Shown in pieces: positions 44,230-60,194 of a stretch of DNA of 64,000 bases (its first letter is position 1; each line of letters begins with the position of its first letter). The DNA is from Eutrigla gurnardus (lineage: Eukaryota; Chordata; Actinopteri; Perciformes; Triglidae): NCBI GenBank assembly GCA_963514095.1, contig OY741271.1, forward strand, positions 21,502,561 to 21,566,560, read 5' to 3'. Made by a program: the position numbers and the translations under genes. Under the pieces are notes generated by a model. It saw only the letters and a program-made list of their open reading frames with translations, was not told the origin of the DNA and searched no databases.

Positions 44230-46673
44230 AATGCAATTTGTTTCCTGTCTGTGGCAAAACCATTCCTCCGTGTTTGGTTGAGGCAGCAATGCAAGGTTGC
44301 TGGTTTTAGAATTAGAAGTGATGTGGTAATCATAGGGGGAGGTGAAGCTGTGCCAAAAAAACTCACATAACAAACAAAAAAACGACACAAGCACAGCTCT
44401 TTATATCTCGGCATCTTCCCCTCTGGATATAGGTTGCTTGCATTATTCTAGATTTTTCTTATTGTCAACACGTCCCATGAAAACATCTGAACCGACAACG
44501 TGTTAGTCCGTCTCTCGATGCTTTCTGACTTCCCCACCCTGTCTGTGGCACCGCACGCTCATTTGTTCCCACGACACACGTACATCTTTTAACACTAGTC
44601 ACAAATACATAGTTTCATTTTGAGAAAAAAACATCTTCCTAAAAAAAGCTTTGTAGATTCTGGCAACTGGCAATTAGAAAAAACAGGATCGCCTGCTATC
44701 TCACAGAAGTGTCAACCCGTTACACTCGGGTACCATCTTCAATCCACCTTTTGTCGACAGGTGATGTGTTGCCATGACAACATACTTTTTTTTTTTTGCC
44801 TGTGTTTAAAGAGTGGAGCGGAGCCTACAATGTGGGGCGATACTGAGAAGACACGTCTGTGCCATATAGATTGAATGTTAAATAAAGGAGATCATATCAA
44901 CTTCAAAACTATTATTCAGCATCCCAAACGTGATAAATGTACATTTAGTGAAGATTCGGGTGTCGGGGTTATTCTCCCATGCAGACCTGTCTTCTGTTCT
45001 AGTTTCTTCTAAGGGTTGAAGGTTCACAGATGATTGTAAAGGTGGCAGTCAGAGCTTAATTTACAGTTGCATAAATCTCAACCTGGCTTCTTGTAGTAGT
45101 GTCACAGCGGGAAATAATACATTTTTCACAAGGGAGAGTGTAGATTGGATTACAAAGTAATCTGTACTTTTAATTGATTCTGAACAGCCTTGATAGTAGT
45201 CTATGTTGTCTTTAGCAGTCTCCATTGTTGGTATAATTAGCCCTCAGTTCTGGTGGACAGCTGAAACAGCAGTTTCACCTCACAATGCCGAAACCAATCA
45301 GACGACTCGAACGCGGTGGAGTGGCTGAATTCGAAGGGCTCGAGACTATAAATGGGGGTAAATAGTGAATTTGCTGGGGACTATTTTCAAAAGGAAGATT
45401 GATACACATTTGCTCAGTAGCAAGTATTCAACTAATCCAGGATGATGTATGTAGGATTGACTCAAAACAACCGTGACCACGTTTGTCATAATAAAGGAAC
45501 ATGTCACCCACTGCAACAGAGAGGCACATTTAGTTTTTGAACAACGGAGCTCATCTAAGCTAAATCAGGCTCTGGCTATACTCAGACAAGACTTGTTCGA
45601 CGGATCACTTCATTGTTGGTTGTGGTCTTTTGATGGGATTCATGACAAAAGAAGATAAGATATCGCCTTTTAGGATTGCAGAGTCGACAAGCAAACCTGC
45701 AGGGCTGAGCTGCTCCAGCTCTTCCTGCTACTCTCCGCCTCCATGTTGTTTTGTGAAGGGAGAAAAGTAAAATGGCAGCCTTCCAATGTTATTTGGATTA
45801 AATAAAGCCCAATAGTTGATATTCTCTCCTCATCAACAATGCGGTATGACATTTGGGCCACGCTATTGGATCTATGAAAGCTAGTCAAGCCTGCATTCCT
45901 TTGTGCACAGTGTGAGAGAGATCTTACAGCCCGGTTCCCCCTCCGAAAGCCAGGCAGGTCTGATTCAGTGTCTGAGTGGGAACGGGGATATTGATCCGAC
46001 CAAGATTCATAGCACGCTGGGTAAACCCGTGGTGAGCAACACTGGCACCCGCCCCGCGAGACACGGAACACAGAAAGCGTAGCGATTTGTGGTCACGGAT
46101 GACGAGGTGACTCCTCTCGTCATCGCGTTATTCTGCTGACTACTGTTTCTACGCTAATCATCTCGTGAATTCATTGAGGAAAGCGTAAGAGAAAATAAAT
46201 AAATAAGTAAAAAAAATCCATCAGACCTTACTTTGAACTAAACAGGCCACGTCTCCAGAGAGATTCATCGCAACTGAGAATACATATTTAACAAGGCGTG
46301 CGTGTGGTGGAGACCGACTGTGTGGAGCGTGTGTTCCAGTAAAGCCGCTCAGTCAATGACTATGGGAAGCCATTAAAATGCATCACCCTTCAGTAGGCTT
46401 TTCTGCAAAAATCACATGTAATGCCATGTGATTTTTTCTGTGTGCGCAAAGGCACATAGCTGTGTTTTAACAAGGGGACTGTATTTCTGAGACAGCGGGG
46501 AAATTCAACACAACAGGAACAGAGGGAAGTAGGAAAGACTGTGATACTTCAGATACAGCACACATGCACAAACAAGCACATCCAGTGATTCTTTTTAATC
46601 AAGTCAAGTCTTGAAGCAGCGAAGCGTTGTTGCCGCTCCCCCCGATCCCCAAATGTTTTAGCGGATGCTGTCT

Positions 46674-46704
<31 letters not shown>

Positions 46705-48653
46705 GTAAATGTACAACGCCGTGGCTGGCTGGCAGTCGGGGAGTAGATCTGTTTTTTTGTGCGTCTGTGCTGGGATGTGGTGCTGCAGATGCGGGGAGGT
46801 GCAACAATGCAATAACCATTTTAGATCCGGCAGAGCGGTAGGGAAACCCCTCCGCTGGAGCCATATTTCCGTAATGCGTCTTTACACTGATGTTCGGAAA
46901 ACTGCCGATTGAACGGTGGGTGAAAACAATTCAGACTAAATGGAAAATGTTGAGATTACATCTACAATAGCAACTGTGGTTGAATTGATGCTGCTGAATT
47001 ACATATAATTAATTATTTTCTTCCAATAAATCCTCACATATAACCTACTTTAGTTTAAATATCAGATCATTAATGATATTGCAAATTAAAAAAAAATTAT
47101 AATTGAGAAAACTGATGTGCTTTCAATCAATCTCCTTGTATGCATGAATGATCACCATCGCAGCAGCTTCTTGGCGATACCTTCATAATAGCTAAACAAC
47201 AACGACATGAGATCACATTTCAAAATCAGCACCCGCATTTTATTAATCACTATCACAGCGCTAAATATATTTCTTATTTATGAAAGATTCTCTAAAATCA
47301 GTAGAGGGAGGCGCTTAGAAACAGTGGATTCCTACAATGTGACAAATGGGATTAGGGCCAAAACTAAAAAAAAGAAGCAAAGCAGCCATTCTGTCTTTCA
47401 ATCCCTGCTCTCCATTATTCTGAAACAGCTAGTTGATAAGATAAGCGATTATTATGATTTTTCTATATTACGCTTAAACAGAGGGGGATCTAAAACAGCA
47501 AAAACTAAAAACATGAGTATTCAGATTCAACGATGTAAATTCTTAGTCCGGGACACCTCTTAGTAAACGGAATTTCTTTGGGCTTTGGACAAAAAAAGCT
47601 CACAGTATTGACCCGACTCCCTCAGCTCTGTGGAGTGTCTTTTAGCTTTGTTTTGGTTTGCCAGCCCCCACAACTTTTACTGATTTTTTTTTACCTCAAA
47701 TGGTGCTGCATATCACTTTGAGAGCTGCCAGTCCCCAGGGTATATGAACTCTCATTCACTTAAAGTCGAGCTGATCAATGACACAGGGCAGCGAGGGCTG
47801 AATAACAGCAGATGGCCGTAGTATCAGTGCCGATATAAAAAAACAGACGCTGGTAAGCGTCCTTCAAGGCGTGGCCGTTGCCCGCTGGTGTTTATTAGCT
47901 TCCTGTAGCCTCGGAGGCACCGGCGCCTCCATCATTCATGGAAATGACTCTGATTAATCAGAGTGCTGGGGGGGGCACATGGCATGCCGGACAGCCGACC
48001 AAACCCGACAGTAAATCATGCTTGTTCACACTGGGCTGCACCTTCATCCTCACCACGCCTCCCCGGCTCACGGCTCCCTCCTCCCTGGCACATGCATAGC
48101 TTCTCCGAGAACAGATGGAAGAGTGGGGGGGGGAAACCCGACACGCACACGTTCCATGCTGACATCTAGTGGAGTCCAAAACACCTAACGACACGGATTC
48201 CATGTCAACAATAGTCTCCTGAAATGATGCGATTTGAAGCATAAATAATTGTATTCTTCAGGAGGAATACATACACATAAAGCTCATTAATGGTAATCAA
48301 CAGAATATTTATTTCGGGGGCAATTAGTGCATCAGAGAGTTATATTACTGGACTGGCTGGAAAAGCATCCAGCCGTCTGCCATCTGGGCAGTTCAGTGGA
48401 CAGTAAGGACACAGAGGCAAGCTGGATTTCTCCCAAAGGATGAGGAATGGATGGGGTTTTTTTTCCTGAGAGGAGAGCTGCAGGATGGAGGATGGAAGCA
48501 TCTAACAATGTGCAGCGATCTGTCTCCTCTAAGAGAGGACGGTCGCTGCAATGACACTGGGCCGCTCTGACGGAGTGGAGAATCTCCTCCTCCTTTCTTC
48601 TCTCGCTATCTGGCAACCTTTAAGCTCACAGCGTTGGCTCAGAGCCTCGCCTG

Positions 48654-48695
<42 letters not shown>
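48654..48695. repeat. CA dinucleotide microsatellite
   Basis: About 20 uninterrupted CA units. Confidence 0.95.
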
Positions 48696-48698
<3 letters not shown>

Positions 48699-49734
48699 AT
48701 CTTCGCCGCTGGGATACTTACAGCCAAATCTTGATTTCTTAGTGGCGGCAGGTAATCACAGTGAGAATGTTGTCAGTCAGAAAACCCTGAAAGAGAAAGA
48801 CAATGTGAACTCAGAGAGGCAAAGTTCACTCCTTGAGTCAAAGAAACATCTGTGTTGTATTTTCAGGAAGACACTTGATGGACATGAAGGGGATTTCACA
48901 CTATTGTTGAAGGTTAATCCTCTCTGATTGTGTATATGTAGGGTTCGACTGATTTGAAGGCAGTTAAACTGACGGGTGCATCAATTTCCACGGCATTAAA
49001 TCACACTCCACGAACACCTGTGTGATTAGCAGCCTTGAATAAAAGCATGAAAAATTACATTTTCTTTTCAATTTGCACACTACAGGACCTTATTATAAAA
49101 AAAAAAAAAAAATCATTTTGAGAGCCAAGAGCAGAATATTGATAGCCGACTCCCTCACACGTAAACAAGCTGATATATGGCTGAAGCCAACCATTTTGAT
49201 TCACAAAGGTGCAGGACGAATGAATTATGACTGAAAGCTACCCGGCTCACCAGTTATTGAATCAATTCATTGTCATAACCGTAGTACCACCCTAATGATC
49301 GTCTCTTTGAAAAACCGGCTCTGAATCAATGTGCTTCTCATAAAACCATTTTCTAAACCAGCACACAAAGTTAAAAACAATACATTCCCAAATCATGAGG
49401 GCTCACCCTCTAAAGATGAATTCAGCAGCCCTTTATACACAGTATATTTTAGCATATTGGGGCGTTTTATTGACACAAGTGAACTACGCCACATCACTGC
49501 CTGTGACAAATGCTTGAATGTAGGGGACACATTTCCCAATCTTTAAGGTTTAAACAAATTCAGGAGAATAAAGTCGCATTTGGTAAATAAAGATTTGCTT
49601 ATTCTCGTTCATGGCAAGATGTTAGATTTAATATTCAACAGACTAATTTCAGAGCATGATTGCTTAAATACTCATTTATAAGAGAGCCAAATCAGACAGC
49701 TCAAGCTGTTCTAATATCCATTGTAAAAAAAAAA

Positions 49735-49871
49735 AAATACTGAAATGTTAAAGTTTGCTTTATTGCTCTTTTTCCGAGGCTTAGGCGCAGCTATGTCACA
49801 AGACAAGGAGAAGCTCGGATAACAACACACACAGAGGGAGAGTGACTTCAATCTCTACTCAATTATTGCTC
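49735..49871 (-). repeat. Dispersed repeat, same family as 40361-40560
   Basis: On the - strand it shares TCCCTCTGTGTGTGTTGTT followed by ATCCGAGCTT with the + strand near 40459. The start AAAGGAGCAATA-like end lies near 49870. Confidence 0.6.
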
Positions 49872-52311
49872 CTTTGACCCATAGAAAAACCCATGTGGAC
49901 TTCCTGGAGTCTTGTTGTCACCATGAGGTTGCCAAGAGGTCATATAATTAGTGAGCTTTAAAGGTGCTAGTATAGGCTGTGGACTAGCTGCTCCAAGTGT
50001 TTCTGCTAAGCTAAGATAAGCCTCTGCTGATTCATAATAACCAGATATGAGAGTGGGCTCCATCTTCTCTGGACATTCTGAACAAGAAACCAAATCATTG
50101 TACAACAATTAGCTCCAAGTCACTTTTCTTAGCAGCATGCCATGACCAGGGAATATCTACTGTGCTCTTTAATATGTTTGCAAATCACAAAGGGCTGAAT
50201 TAATAGAATTAGAGAACTTTTATGATTAGCCAAATTATGTCCTTGTTCCTTTGCAGACCTTTGAGGATATTCTGTTTGTGGCCCATTTTGCTTTTCCTTT
50301 TTTGGCAAAACAATCAATTTCATGATTCACTGGGCTTAATTGCTTTATTGTAATTGTATCATAAAAGACATCCACGGGGAGAGATAACCAACTTCAATTT
50401 GTGCACTTCAGTGAAGGAAAACAGTTCACAGAATTCTGCCGTCACCAGCATACTTTCTGTGGATTCAATGTATTATATATAGATTTCATTTTTTTTAGAG
50501 TTTATCATTTAAGTATGTAGCACCCCTGAGATCAATCCATCATCATGATCTGCTGATGCCATAAACTCTATGATGAAACACTGTACTGATAGAAATCGCT
50601 TTCTCTACCTGGCGCTGGTGACCTTTTACTAGCACACGTGACTCAAAGCATTTATAGACAACATGACGGCTGATGAAGAATATCGTTGCACTGAAGAATA
50701 ATTTCCTGGTACATGGCAGAGAACACAGACTGTGCACAGTGATCTACCTGCCGCAGTCCTCATAGAACCAGTATGAAACTGTCAAAGTGAGTTGTTTGCA
50801 GTTAGCTGAGGGGCCACAGTGACAGCGAGGAGAAAAGCAGTGCTTTAACACTACTTCACACTGCAGCAGGTGGCATTTTATTTCAACACAAAAGGTCAAA
50901 CGACAAGGACTGAAAAAAAAAATGAAAAAATCCAAAACACTCAACCAAACCTGATTAGAAACATGAACATTCTTGCTTGTTATACACTCAAATAATAACA
51001 TAATGTCAGAGCAGTAATGTGTGTGTTATCCTATGAGGACAAATTTAAGGTCAAATCTAAAAGAAAAAACACACATCATAATTTGGCTAGCTGACGGCGA
51101 CGACAGGTCCTGATGAGCAGATTCTCAGATACAATCAAGTTAAAGGGAATTGCCTCATGGTGAACATAATTGGATCTTTTCCACATCTATTTATATCCCC
51201 AAGGGACCAAACTATGCAGAGGAGAGACACAAGGAAGGGGGATTTAATGAAGACTCTTTACTTTGGTTTTCATTAAAAGCCCCTGTCAGCAAACCGTGTT
51301 CATATCAGAACGAACATTGATCATAAACCAAACCATTAAATGCCAGGATGTAGGTGTCACCAGACGTGAATGAATCCCCCCTGAAAATACTGCATACATA
51401 AGCTTGAACCTTGTTACACTGAAATCTAATCATTTTCTCTCTCAATTTATTGTAATATTGTTGTGCATCTTAAACAATGTCTTTAAAGGCACTGAAGAAG
51501 TATTTATCCTATATTATAAATGTATTCATCCAATGTAAAAAAAATACGATTTTCCGACAAATTTGGCAATTTTGCTTTATTTCTCGATGTTTTTGTTTTT
51601 TACGGCGGGTCTCAGTTAGAAATAGGTTTGTGTCACATACATGGGTGCACCAATTGGAATTCAGCAACATTTGGATCAGAATCTGATGACAGTTGGTTTG
51701 GTCATCGTCAATCAATACTGATTAAAACACGCCCACATAGTTCTGACAAAGAAGAGTTTTGGGGTGTAGAACAAAACACTTAAAGACACTGACATTGATT
51801 GCTGACCATTTCATTATCATACAATGTCATGAAATAAAATTTGAAGCGTCACAGACGTACAGCGTTCTCATTGGCCATCAATAATAACTGTTATTTCCAT
51901 TAATAATCATCACACCATTGTTCCATCCTTTTCATTTCCTCAACAGTCCAAGCTTGTGACTTTCAGCAGCTTTGTGAAAATGATTCCCAAAGCTGGCTGC
52001 AGTTTTTATTGACTGGACCACGGCTGCGTTTGTCTCATTGATTAAACCGAGTCCAGGAGACTTGAAGCGACGCTTTCTTCTAATATTCCCAGTGACTAAA
52101 GTCACACTGCCGTTCAGGAGAAAAGAACATTCTCTGATTTATGTTGCCTTTTATTCTCCGATTGCTCTCCGTTTGATGAAGAGGTCCATGCAGTCCAAAC
52201 AACTGGAAAAGTCACTCAGCACCGAACTGCCGAGCCTTTCCATTCTTTAACCAGATTATCGTGCAGCTCCTCAGACGGCACTTAAATCGCAGAGCCCCCG
52301 CGGATCCCATG

Positions 52312-52343
<32 letters not shown>

Positions 52344-55300
52344 GTCTGTCTCCAAGACACGTGGCTCTTCTTGACTGTTTCTCCCACTCAGGCGAGGGAG
52401 GAGGGGGATTCATGAGGGCAAAGGAGGCCTACAGGAGATTTTTTCTGGGGGGGGGGCTCTCATCTGCCCCCTGCGCTCTCTGGAGGGTAGCGTATGGAGC
52501 ACTGGAAGACCTGCATGTGTGAGCAAGGAGCTTCCCAAGAAGGAGGAGATCGGGCCCATTTTTAATCTCTCTATTGTGAGCATGGATGGGTAGAGGGGAA
52601 GGGAGAAAAAAGGGCCGTGCCTGCTGAAATCCCACTGGCAGTGCTGCAATGCAGGGGTTTAACGTGGAGTCAGAAGGCAGGCGAGCGTATTTAAAGAACC
52701 GGCCCTCTGATTACAAACATTTTCATGCAAACTCAAATATGCATTCAGGCGCACCCACAAAACGCCCGCCTGATCCAAGGCACCTGCATGTAGAGTGTTT
52801 AACAGGGAAGAAAGAGTGATTTCAACGTTATAAAATGCTGTGAAGCCTACGTCGACTTTCTTAAAGCCGCTTTTCTATAAGCATGACCATGTGTAATATA
52901 TCGGTGGCCAGGTAGGTTTGGGATTTGCAGCACTGTGAAGGACAGGCAACTCAAGAGACATAAAAGGTATAAAAAGTTATTAATGGAAACAGAAATGTGC
53001 CTATTTTACGGCCCCGGAAAGACGGAAATATCTCTATAATTATAAAACATTCATACATTAAAACAGCTACACTCGAAGTTAAAAATATATAAAGAGATCA
53101 TTTATTATTAATCATTCATTCATTAGGACTGTGTGGGTGTGGCTGGATCTTGATTGGTGAACGAAGGTGGGACACTTCCCCTTCTGAGCCCTGCCCACTT
53201 CAAACCAGTGAGAAAGACGCACAGAATTCTCTCATATGAAGGTTATTCCAATGATTTCTGTGTTCAAAGGTTTCCTCCATGCACACATTGCACCATCTAT
53301 CTGAATATAAATCGAGGTGGAGGCTGCCATGAGCTCTACTGTTTACCGTCCATACACTTTCCCAGAGTGAGAGAGCGTGATGGGTGGCTGCGTACATGAC
53401 AGATTGCTGACTGTGGGAGTCTTTTACAGTCAGCAAAAACAAGCAATTGATGACACTTTGGCTTCTTCACGCTCGGATACAGCCATGTCAGAACCAAGAG
53501 AGAGAAACAGTGCTGTCCATCAAACGTTTACCAACTTTCATGCACCAAGGTGTCGGTTTTAGTGGCGGTGATGTGGCGGATCACAACATTAAAAAAAAAA
53601 CTCCACTCATCCCTCCCCTTCCAAGCGTGTTTGGAGGACAGGACCCTGTTTGGTTTTCCCGTTCTAGGCTATTATAGCAAACAAACCATTCCAGATAATG
53701 TGCAGGATTTGTGATTTTCATCATAGCCGACGCTGTTGATTTGTATTTATGACGATTCGTAAAACGTATCTCTCACAAATCGAAGCCTCTGCTCTCCCCA
53801 TCATCAAGACCGCACGTTGTCCTAATGTTGCGAAGGATGTTAGTGATTAAAAATGGCTTCCTCGAATGCTCTGCCACCAGCAGTTGGTTTCCGATGAACG
53901 ATCTGTTGCGAGCAGCATCCCCTACTGGCAGAGTTCCTGAGCAGCGAACATTCTTACATCCATCATGTTGTCAGATCTGTGTCCAAGTAAAGACTAACAG
54001 GCATCTTTTATCTCCTCAACAAATTATCTTATTGGAGCGTTGTCTGTAGACGCTGCTTTTATTACAGCTGCTTTGTGATTGTTTATTTGAGATTTGTCAG
54101 ACTTTAGTTTTGGATGATCAGTCTGCTTGCTACTGTACTATCTATGCATATACAGCATTAAGTGGGTACCTGCTGTGTATTTACACTTCTGACTTTTTCT
54201 CCTGTGCACTATTTGTATGAAATACTGGGATGCACTTCCTGAATGTCTCTTGCAGACGTGAAAAACAATGGACAATATATCTACAATATCTTTGGTATAA
54301 CTCTTGTTTATGGACTCTTAGCAATTTCTATTTTGTAACAACCATTATTGAATATGTTCCAATAAATGGCGGTTTCACATTTAAACCCTCAAAGTCCTTT
54401 TCTTCAACCTTTATTATTATCTCCATCAGGAAGATGTGTGCGTGAGTGAGTGTGCACCTCTGTGTCTGTCTGCGGCTAATCTCCCATTTCATTTTGGGGA
54501 CGGCCAGTTACAGCCGGATGCTTAAGGACCGCTCCTGGTTGTGCTGACTCACGCTTTCTGAAAAACACCTTCTGTGAACAGAAGCGATCTATCATCTACA
54601 TTTAAAATGGCTGCATCCAATCAATTTCAAAGTCCCGTCTCACGACGAAAACAAGAAAGATTGAACTTTTGCGTCATCACCCCCCCCTTTTCACTACTCT
54701 AGTCCTTACATTTTTTCGGAAATCGATGATCTCACTTCACTTATTTGAAGCAAGTGCTATTTTTCCTCAAGTTTCCACCGTCCATAAATCCTACTTCCCT
54801 CGGGCTACCTGCTTCACTGAGAGACAAGACCTGTGTTTATGTGCAGAAATAAGGCAATTCGTCATCCAGTCCCAGAGAAATGGTCAACAGCAGGGACGAA
54901 CCAGCACACCATTCCAGATTAATTGCTTCCCCGCTCGCCTGCCTGGTGAATGAAACATAACACTACAAACCGCACCAGACAGGGGGAGAGATTAGATATT
55001 ATTAAGGAAATAATGGAACGGATCAATTTACTTTCTGCTTTTGAGCGTTAACATTTCACCATTCAACCATCTAATCGTACGCCGTTTGTGTAACATCCTG
55101 GCTTGGCTATAATGGAAGAGGACCATCCGTGCAAAGGCGAGGGGAGAAGGGCTCAAAGGCCTCCAGACCTCAATGTCTTTGAATAACATGCTTCCTGAGA
55201 GCAGCGTGGGCTCTGGAAAAACTCCCCAGGGGACCAACAAACTCTTCTAAATGTCAAATAGGTTTTAAGTGATGTGTTCTGTTAGCAGCTGTTTCTTCAG

Positions 55301-58300
55301 GACAGTGTCTCTTAAAATAATAATCAGTAATACCTTTCAAGGTCAATTGGTAGCAGAAGAACGATCAGTTCCCAAATTCCCTTTTTAGCGAGTGTCGCAT
55401 TTCTGATCAAAACCAACGCAACAATATTTTATGTTACACATCCTTTATGCTCTTGTAATGAAACTATAGTTGTGATGAACTTGTCAAGAGGAGAGTGGAT
55501 GCTCTTCCTTGCCTCCTTGTAATGCGGTCAAAGCTATTGTAGGACAAACGGTAGACAAGCCGCAAGTGGCAAACACTGTGGCTGCTCCCGGGGATCATTC
55601 ACCTTCACATCATCAGCAAACTCTATTACAAGCCAGGCCCCAAAATCTTGGAAACCTCTGCGCCATTAGTCAAACACAGATTGGGTGTGACAGCTAACCT
55701 CTCATGAATGATCTCCTTGCACCACATAAAAACCGACACTCTGCATGATCGTGTTGTACTCAAACCCATAGGAATAGGGCAGTGGATGGTCTGTTATTAG
55801 CAGTGCTTTTACGTGGAATAATAAGACAGAACATTGTAACCGTCTAATAAAGTCACCTAACTACAAATATCTGTCAAATATTGAAGAAAACGAAAAACAA
55901 TCTGTCCTCCGTGACTGAATTACGCTTTGCATACATCAAACACGCATTAATTTAAGTACAAATACCTTAAACAGTAGCGTACTGCAGGTCTTTCATCTAC
56001 AACTCTTTCATTAGTGAAACATTGCTGCCGTTTTAACAGTTCAGTCACACAGTCTTGCCCTTGACTGACGATTTATTCAATTGTGCATAAACGAGTAGTG
56101 TAACTTACTTCTTTTTAAACTAATGGCATCACCCTTTCAGCACTTCTCCCAAAAAGCCACCGTCTTCAGTCGAGTGATGGAAAGATCTGACCTAAGAACA
56201 CTGCGATATTTAACTGAGATCATCTGTAAAGTAGACAGAGAGTCGTTTTCAATTAAGCCCTCATTAAAAGCTAAATTAGGGACTGACCTTAGAAGCATAC
56301 TTGCACAGGGAAGAGGAGAAAAGGTACTTTAATGCATCCGTCTCTGATTAAAACGAGGACCGCCAATGTGGTCTAATCTTACATTCTATTTGCAAAAATG
56401 CCTCCAAAGTACAAGTGAGTCTTAATTACACCAGCTTGATCTAGTCATTTTCTATACAATTTCAATTGCCACCAGCTGGGTATTGCAAAAACTCTAAGAT
56501 CTTCCTTTATAAATGTGCACGCTGGTGTTCCAATCAAATCAAGTAGTGTTGCTGAGCGCTTCTGCACCAAAAACATCTGAAATGATCAGCTGAAGTAATA
56601 TTCACCAATGGCTACTTAATTAATGAATTAACTATTTCTGTAAGAGATCTATGAAAAAAAGAGAAAAGAATAAAGGATGACAAAGACTGGTCGACACATA
56701 TTCGGGGTTTTCCTGCAGCCAGACAATAGTGTATTATCACCTGCCCTCACATAGCCCTGTAATCTGAGAGTGGCATCAACAATCAATGGTGGGAGGGAAA
56801 GAGAAGACAAGACCAATCGATGCCTGTTAGAAACACCGCTGTAATTGTGCACTTATCAGTTTGGAAGCAGCTACCCGCTATTAAATTGAAGGAGCGTGAA
56901 TTGGGTGGCCGTTCCTGAGATGACATTCAAGTTCATTTTCAAAATAGCAACAAATTGCACAACTATTTCGCCCTTTTTTGTGTGTACTGGTTTAATACTA
57001 CACTGTTATAAATGCTACATCTAATTCCCGTTGAGGCTTAAAGTGAGATTTGATTATAATGAACAACATCTGTTTCCCTATAACTCTTACTGAAATAATT
57101 CTCCTATTTGTGCGTACCATCCAGTGTAACACAAGCAGTTAACAGAATAAGATGATTAAAAGATCATTATTGTAAGGGTCAACTGAATCAATACCCACAC
57201 AAATCTATAGATAGACAATTGAGATGTTAAACACCCTCACTGACATACATAGGAGCCTAATATATATAAACGAAGTTTGAAGCATCAGGAAGCTTGTTAA
57301 CAGGTAAGGTTTGCTGAAGAAAACCAAACTGGCTCTAAAGAGAAAACATTTTGTTCCCAAGGAAACAATGATACAATACAGCATTCAGGTGCAGTGACAT
57401 GCTAAGCTCATAAAGATATTACTTGCTGATGTTTGACAGGTGTGTTTAGCGTCCTTAGTTTAGCATGATAGCATGCTGGCTGTTGCTAATTAACACTAAG
57501 GACAAAGGACAGCAGAGGCTGATCAGAATGGCATTCGCAGAAATGCATCATAATCCAATCATTGGGAGGGGAAAATGGAAAACGTGACCTGATGATAGCA
57601 CTAGATGGAAAGTCTGGAGATTACTAAAGTCATTACAATTAATTACAAAGGCAACATGAATGCCTGTACCACATTTGGGGAAAATCCACTGAACACACAT
57701 TTCACTGAAAGGCAAAAGAAATCCACTGGTGGCTCAAGAGAAAGAGTCAGGGGATGACCAAAGTCTTTGGGTTCATCCTCTAGGGACCATGATGGGGACC
57801 AACCCACAGAACGATAAACACAGGGTCCTTGCCACTAGCATGGCATGCACACAACAGCCTTTGTACACTGTGGCAAAAAAAGTAACTGAAATAGTTGGAC
57901 GAAAACACAGGTACCCATCCTTCGCTCCAATGGAGCCATCGGACATTGTTGGCAGTCGATGTCCGCTGGCTGGGAAACACAAACAGTTTCTGGGGGCCTG
58001 GCTGGTAAATGTTACAATCCGCTTTAGTTGCTGGATAAAATGCATCCTGAATTATCCAACAGGGACATAACCAGCAGGATGTTGCACTGGTAACAGGAGA
58101 AGCAACGGCAGGTTTTATGTATCTGCCCATGAGATCACAGGCGACACTTTCATTCTTTTTTTTTATAAACATGAATATTTTATTTTACAGTTCTTTTACT
58201 GATTAAAGGTCATCTTGATAACATTTTTATTTAAAGGAATAATTTAAAAAACACACCCACTGAGCTTTTAGAAAGGTGCAGAATCAAATCAATCATGTTA

Positions 58301-60194
58301 TGTTTACCTCTGTGTAGATGTGTGACGTGTGGCTGCGGCTTCTAGCAAGGCTTGTGAGCCAATAGTATAACAACGTTGGTATCACATGGTAGATCTGCGT
58401 AGTCAGGGGTCAAGAGTCTTTGTGGTCACCAGTTCGTGTGGAAAAAATGAAAAAAAAATGGCTGAATTTGACGGTAAGCAGGCAGCATTTCGGTACCTAA
58501 CACCACCGCACAAAGTTCCCCATATCGTTCTTTTGTGGTGTTCCTATAGTGTTGTCTGTCTGGTGGACTTGAAGGGCCCCTTGACCTTCATTTTTGCAGT
58601 TGTGCTGTTTTAGTGGACTTGATAGTCCTTTCAGTAAATGTTTAAATCACTGTAAAAAACACAGCTCAATTTTGTTAGACATAAAGGAGTCAGTTAATGA
58701 GTCACAGTGGTAACCTAGTTGTCAAGGTCATTTACATTGGGCCAAAGATGTCACCCAGTTGCTTTCAAGTCCAATCTTGTATGTTTCCCTTCTTTTTTTT
58801 ATTTCTGCCAAACAATCCTAAATGTACAAGATTAATACACTGCATTAAATCAGGATTCACCATAAAAACAACCATCATGTCTATCTCTTACTGCATCCTA
58901 ACAGGTGCACGTTAATGCCCAAACAATTAAGAAGCAGGAAGCCTTGAAGAAACACATAACGGGCCAAATCTTTCCACCCAATTGACAATATGTGAAATCC
59001 CACACAGCCAACTGACAGCGTTCCATCAATTATTCAGGAGGAGAAAGGCTTGCAAAAAAAAGTACTGCACCCCCGGCTATGCAGCAGTAAATCACTGTAT
59101 AGCACACCATCTGCTGCTTGTCAGAGCCAACGGTTGCTGTGTGCACAGAAGTGCCGAACAACATTGATCCTTAAGTCTGGGTTGATTCCTTTTGTGAATC
59201 ATAGATCGGAAAGAGCAGATACAATGAAATCTGGGCCAAAAAAATAGCCACTCAAGAAAAAAATGCATTCAACCAAGACATCAACAGTACCTAGGTCCCA
59301 TTTTTAAAGCCACATTTCACAATGTGCAGAGTGTGAGCAGTGAGGTATTTCTGTAACCATCTTGTGTGATTCACCTGGGCTAAAGGATGAAAAGAGTATT
59401 AAAATAAAAACCCTCATTAAATATTGAGCATCCACATGATGGGTTGTAAGGATGAGGAGGGTCCTTGTTTCAAGGCGTCGCTCTGCTCCAGAGACAAAAT
59501 GTTCCATATTCAGCCTTCAATGATGCAACGCCTTCGTTCTTAGGGCTGAGGGCAGACTTGCCTGAAATCTGACTAACCGCTGACAAAGCCATGGTTTCAG
59601 TTATACAGACCTACTATGCACTGGCTATTTCTGGGCAAATAAACAACCAAATCCTCCACAAAATCCTCCAGTCAAAACATCTGGCAACCATCTTATAAAG
59701 GCAGAACGGATCATTGAGTAAAATCAGAACCATTGAAACATGTTTATCTGGATTTTTTTATTTATGTCTTTATAGCACATTTAATAAAAATTAGCATTTG
59801 GTATCTGTCAAAGGACTAATGGCATCATCCAATCACTGGGTGTGAGGAAATATGCACAGTCATAAACGGCATTCAGAAAACTAAATTATATCCCCAACTG
59901 CAGATATATCAGGAGAAGAAAGTCACCGGGGGCTCTCATTATGTCGTTGATAATCAGTTGTTCTGCACGTCAAACTCAATACTTTCTCTTGTCAGTCACC
60001 CAGTCAAAGAATGACCCGTCTAATTATTGGCTGTGTTTACATTTCCCAACATCTCCGTGTAAAAGGATGTTTGCTGGAAACTGTTATGCGAAGCAAAAAA
60101 TGTCTTATAAATACAACGTTATATGATTGACCCTTGTATTGTTTTCACTTTTGGGACCCTCTGGTATCCCTCAGGTCAAATTGAACCAGGACAG

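Larger units (their letters stand above)
43561..49734. other. Non-coding stretch
   Basis: Contains a G16 run (43583-43598), GA repeats (44147-44228), a TG repeat (46676-46704) and a CA repeat (48654-48695). AT-rich non-repetitive sequence at 47.0-47.6 kb is open for 118 codons without recognisable homology. No exon supported. Confidence 0.5.

Noticed and set aside
47207..47563. 118-codon + strand open frame
   Set aside because: AT-rich codons with no recognisable domain. Chance openness is likely.
57729..58172. Overlapping 113- and 130-codon frames on opposite strands
   Set aside because: No family resemblance, and both strands open over the same stretch.
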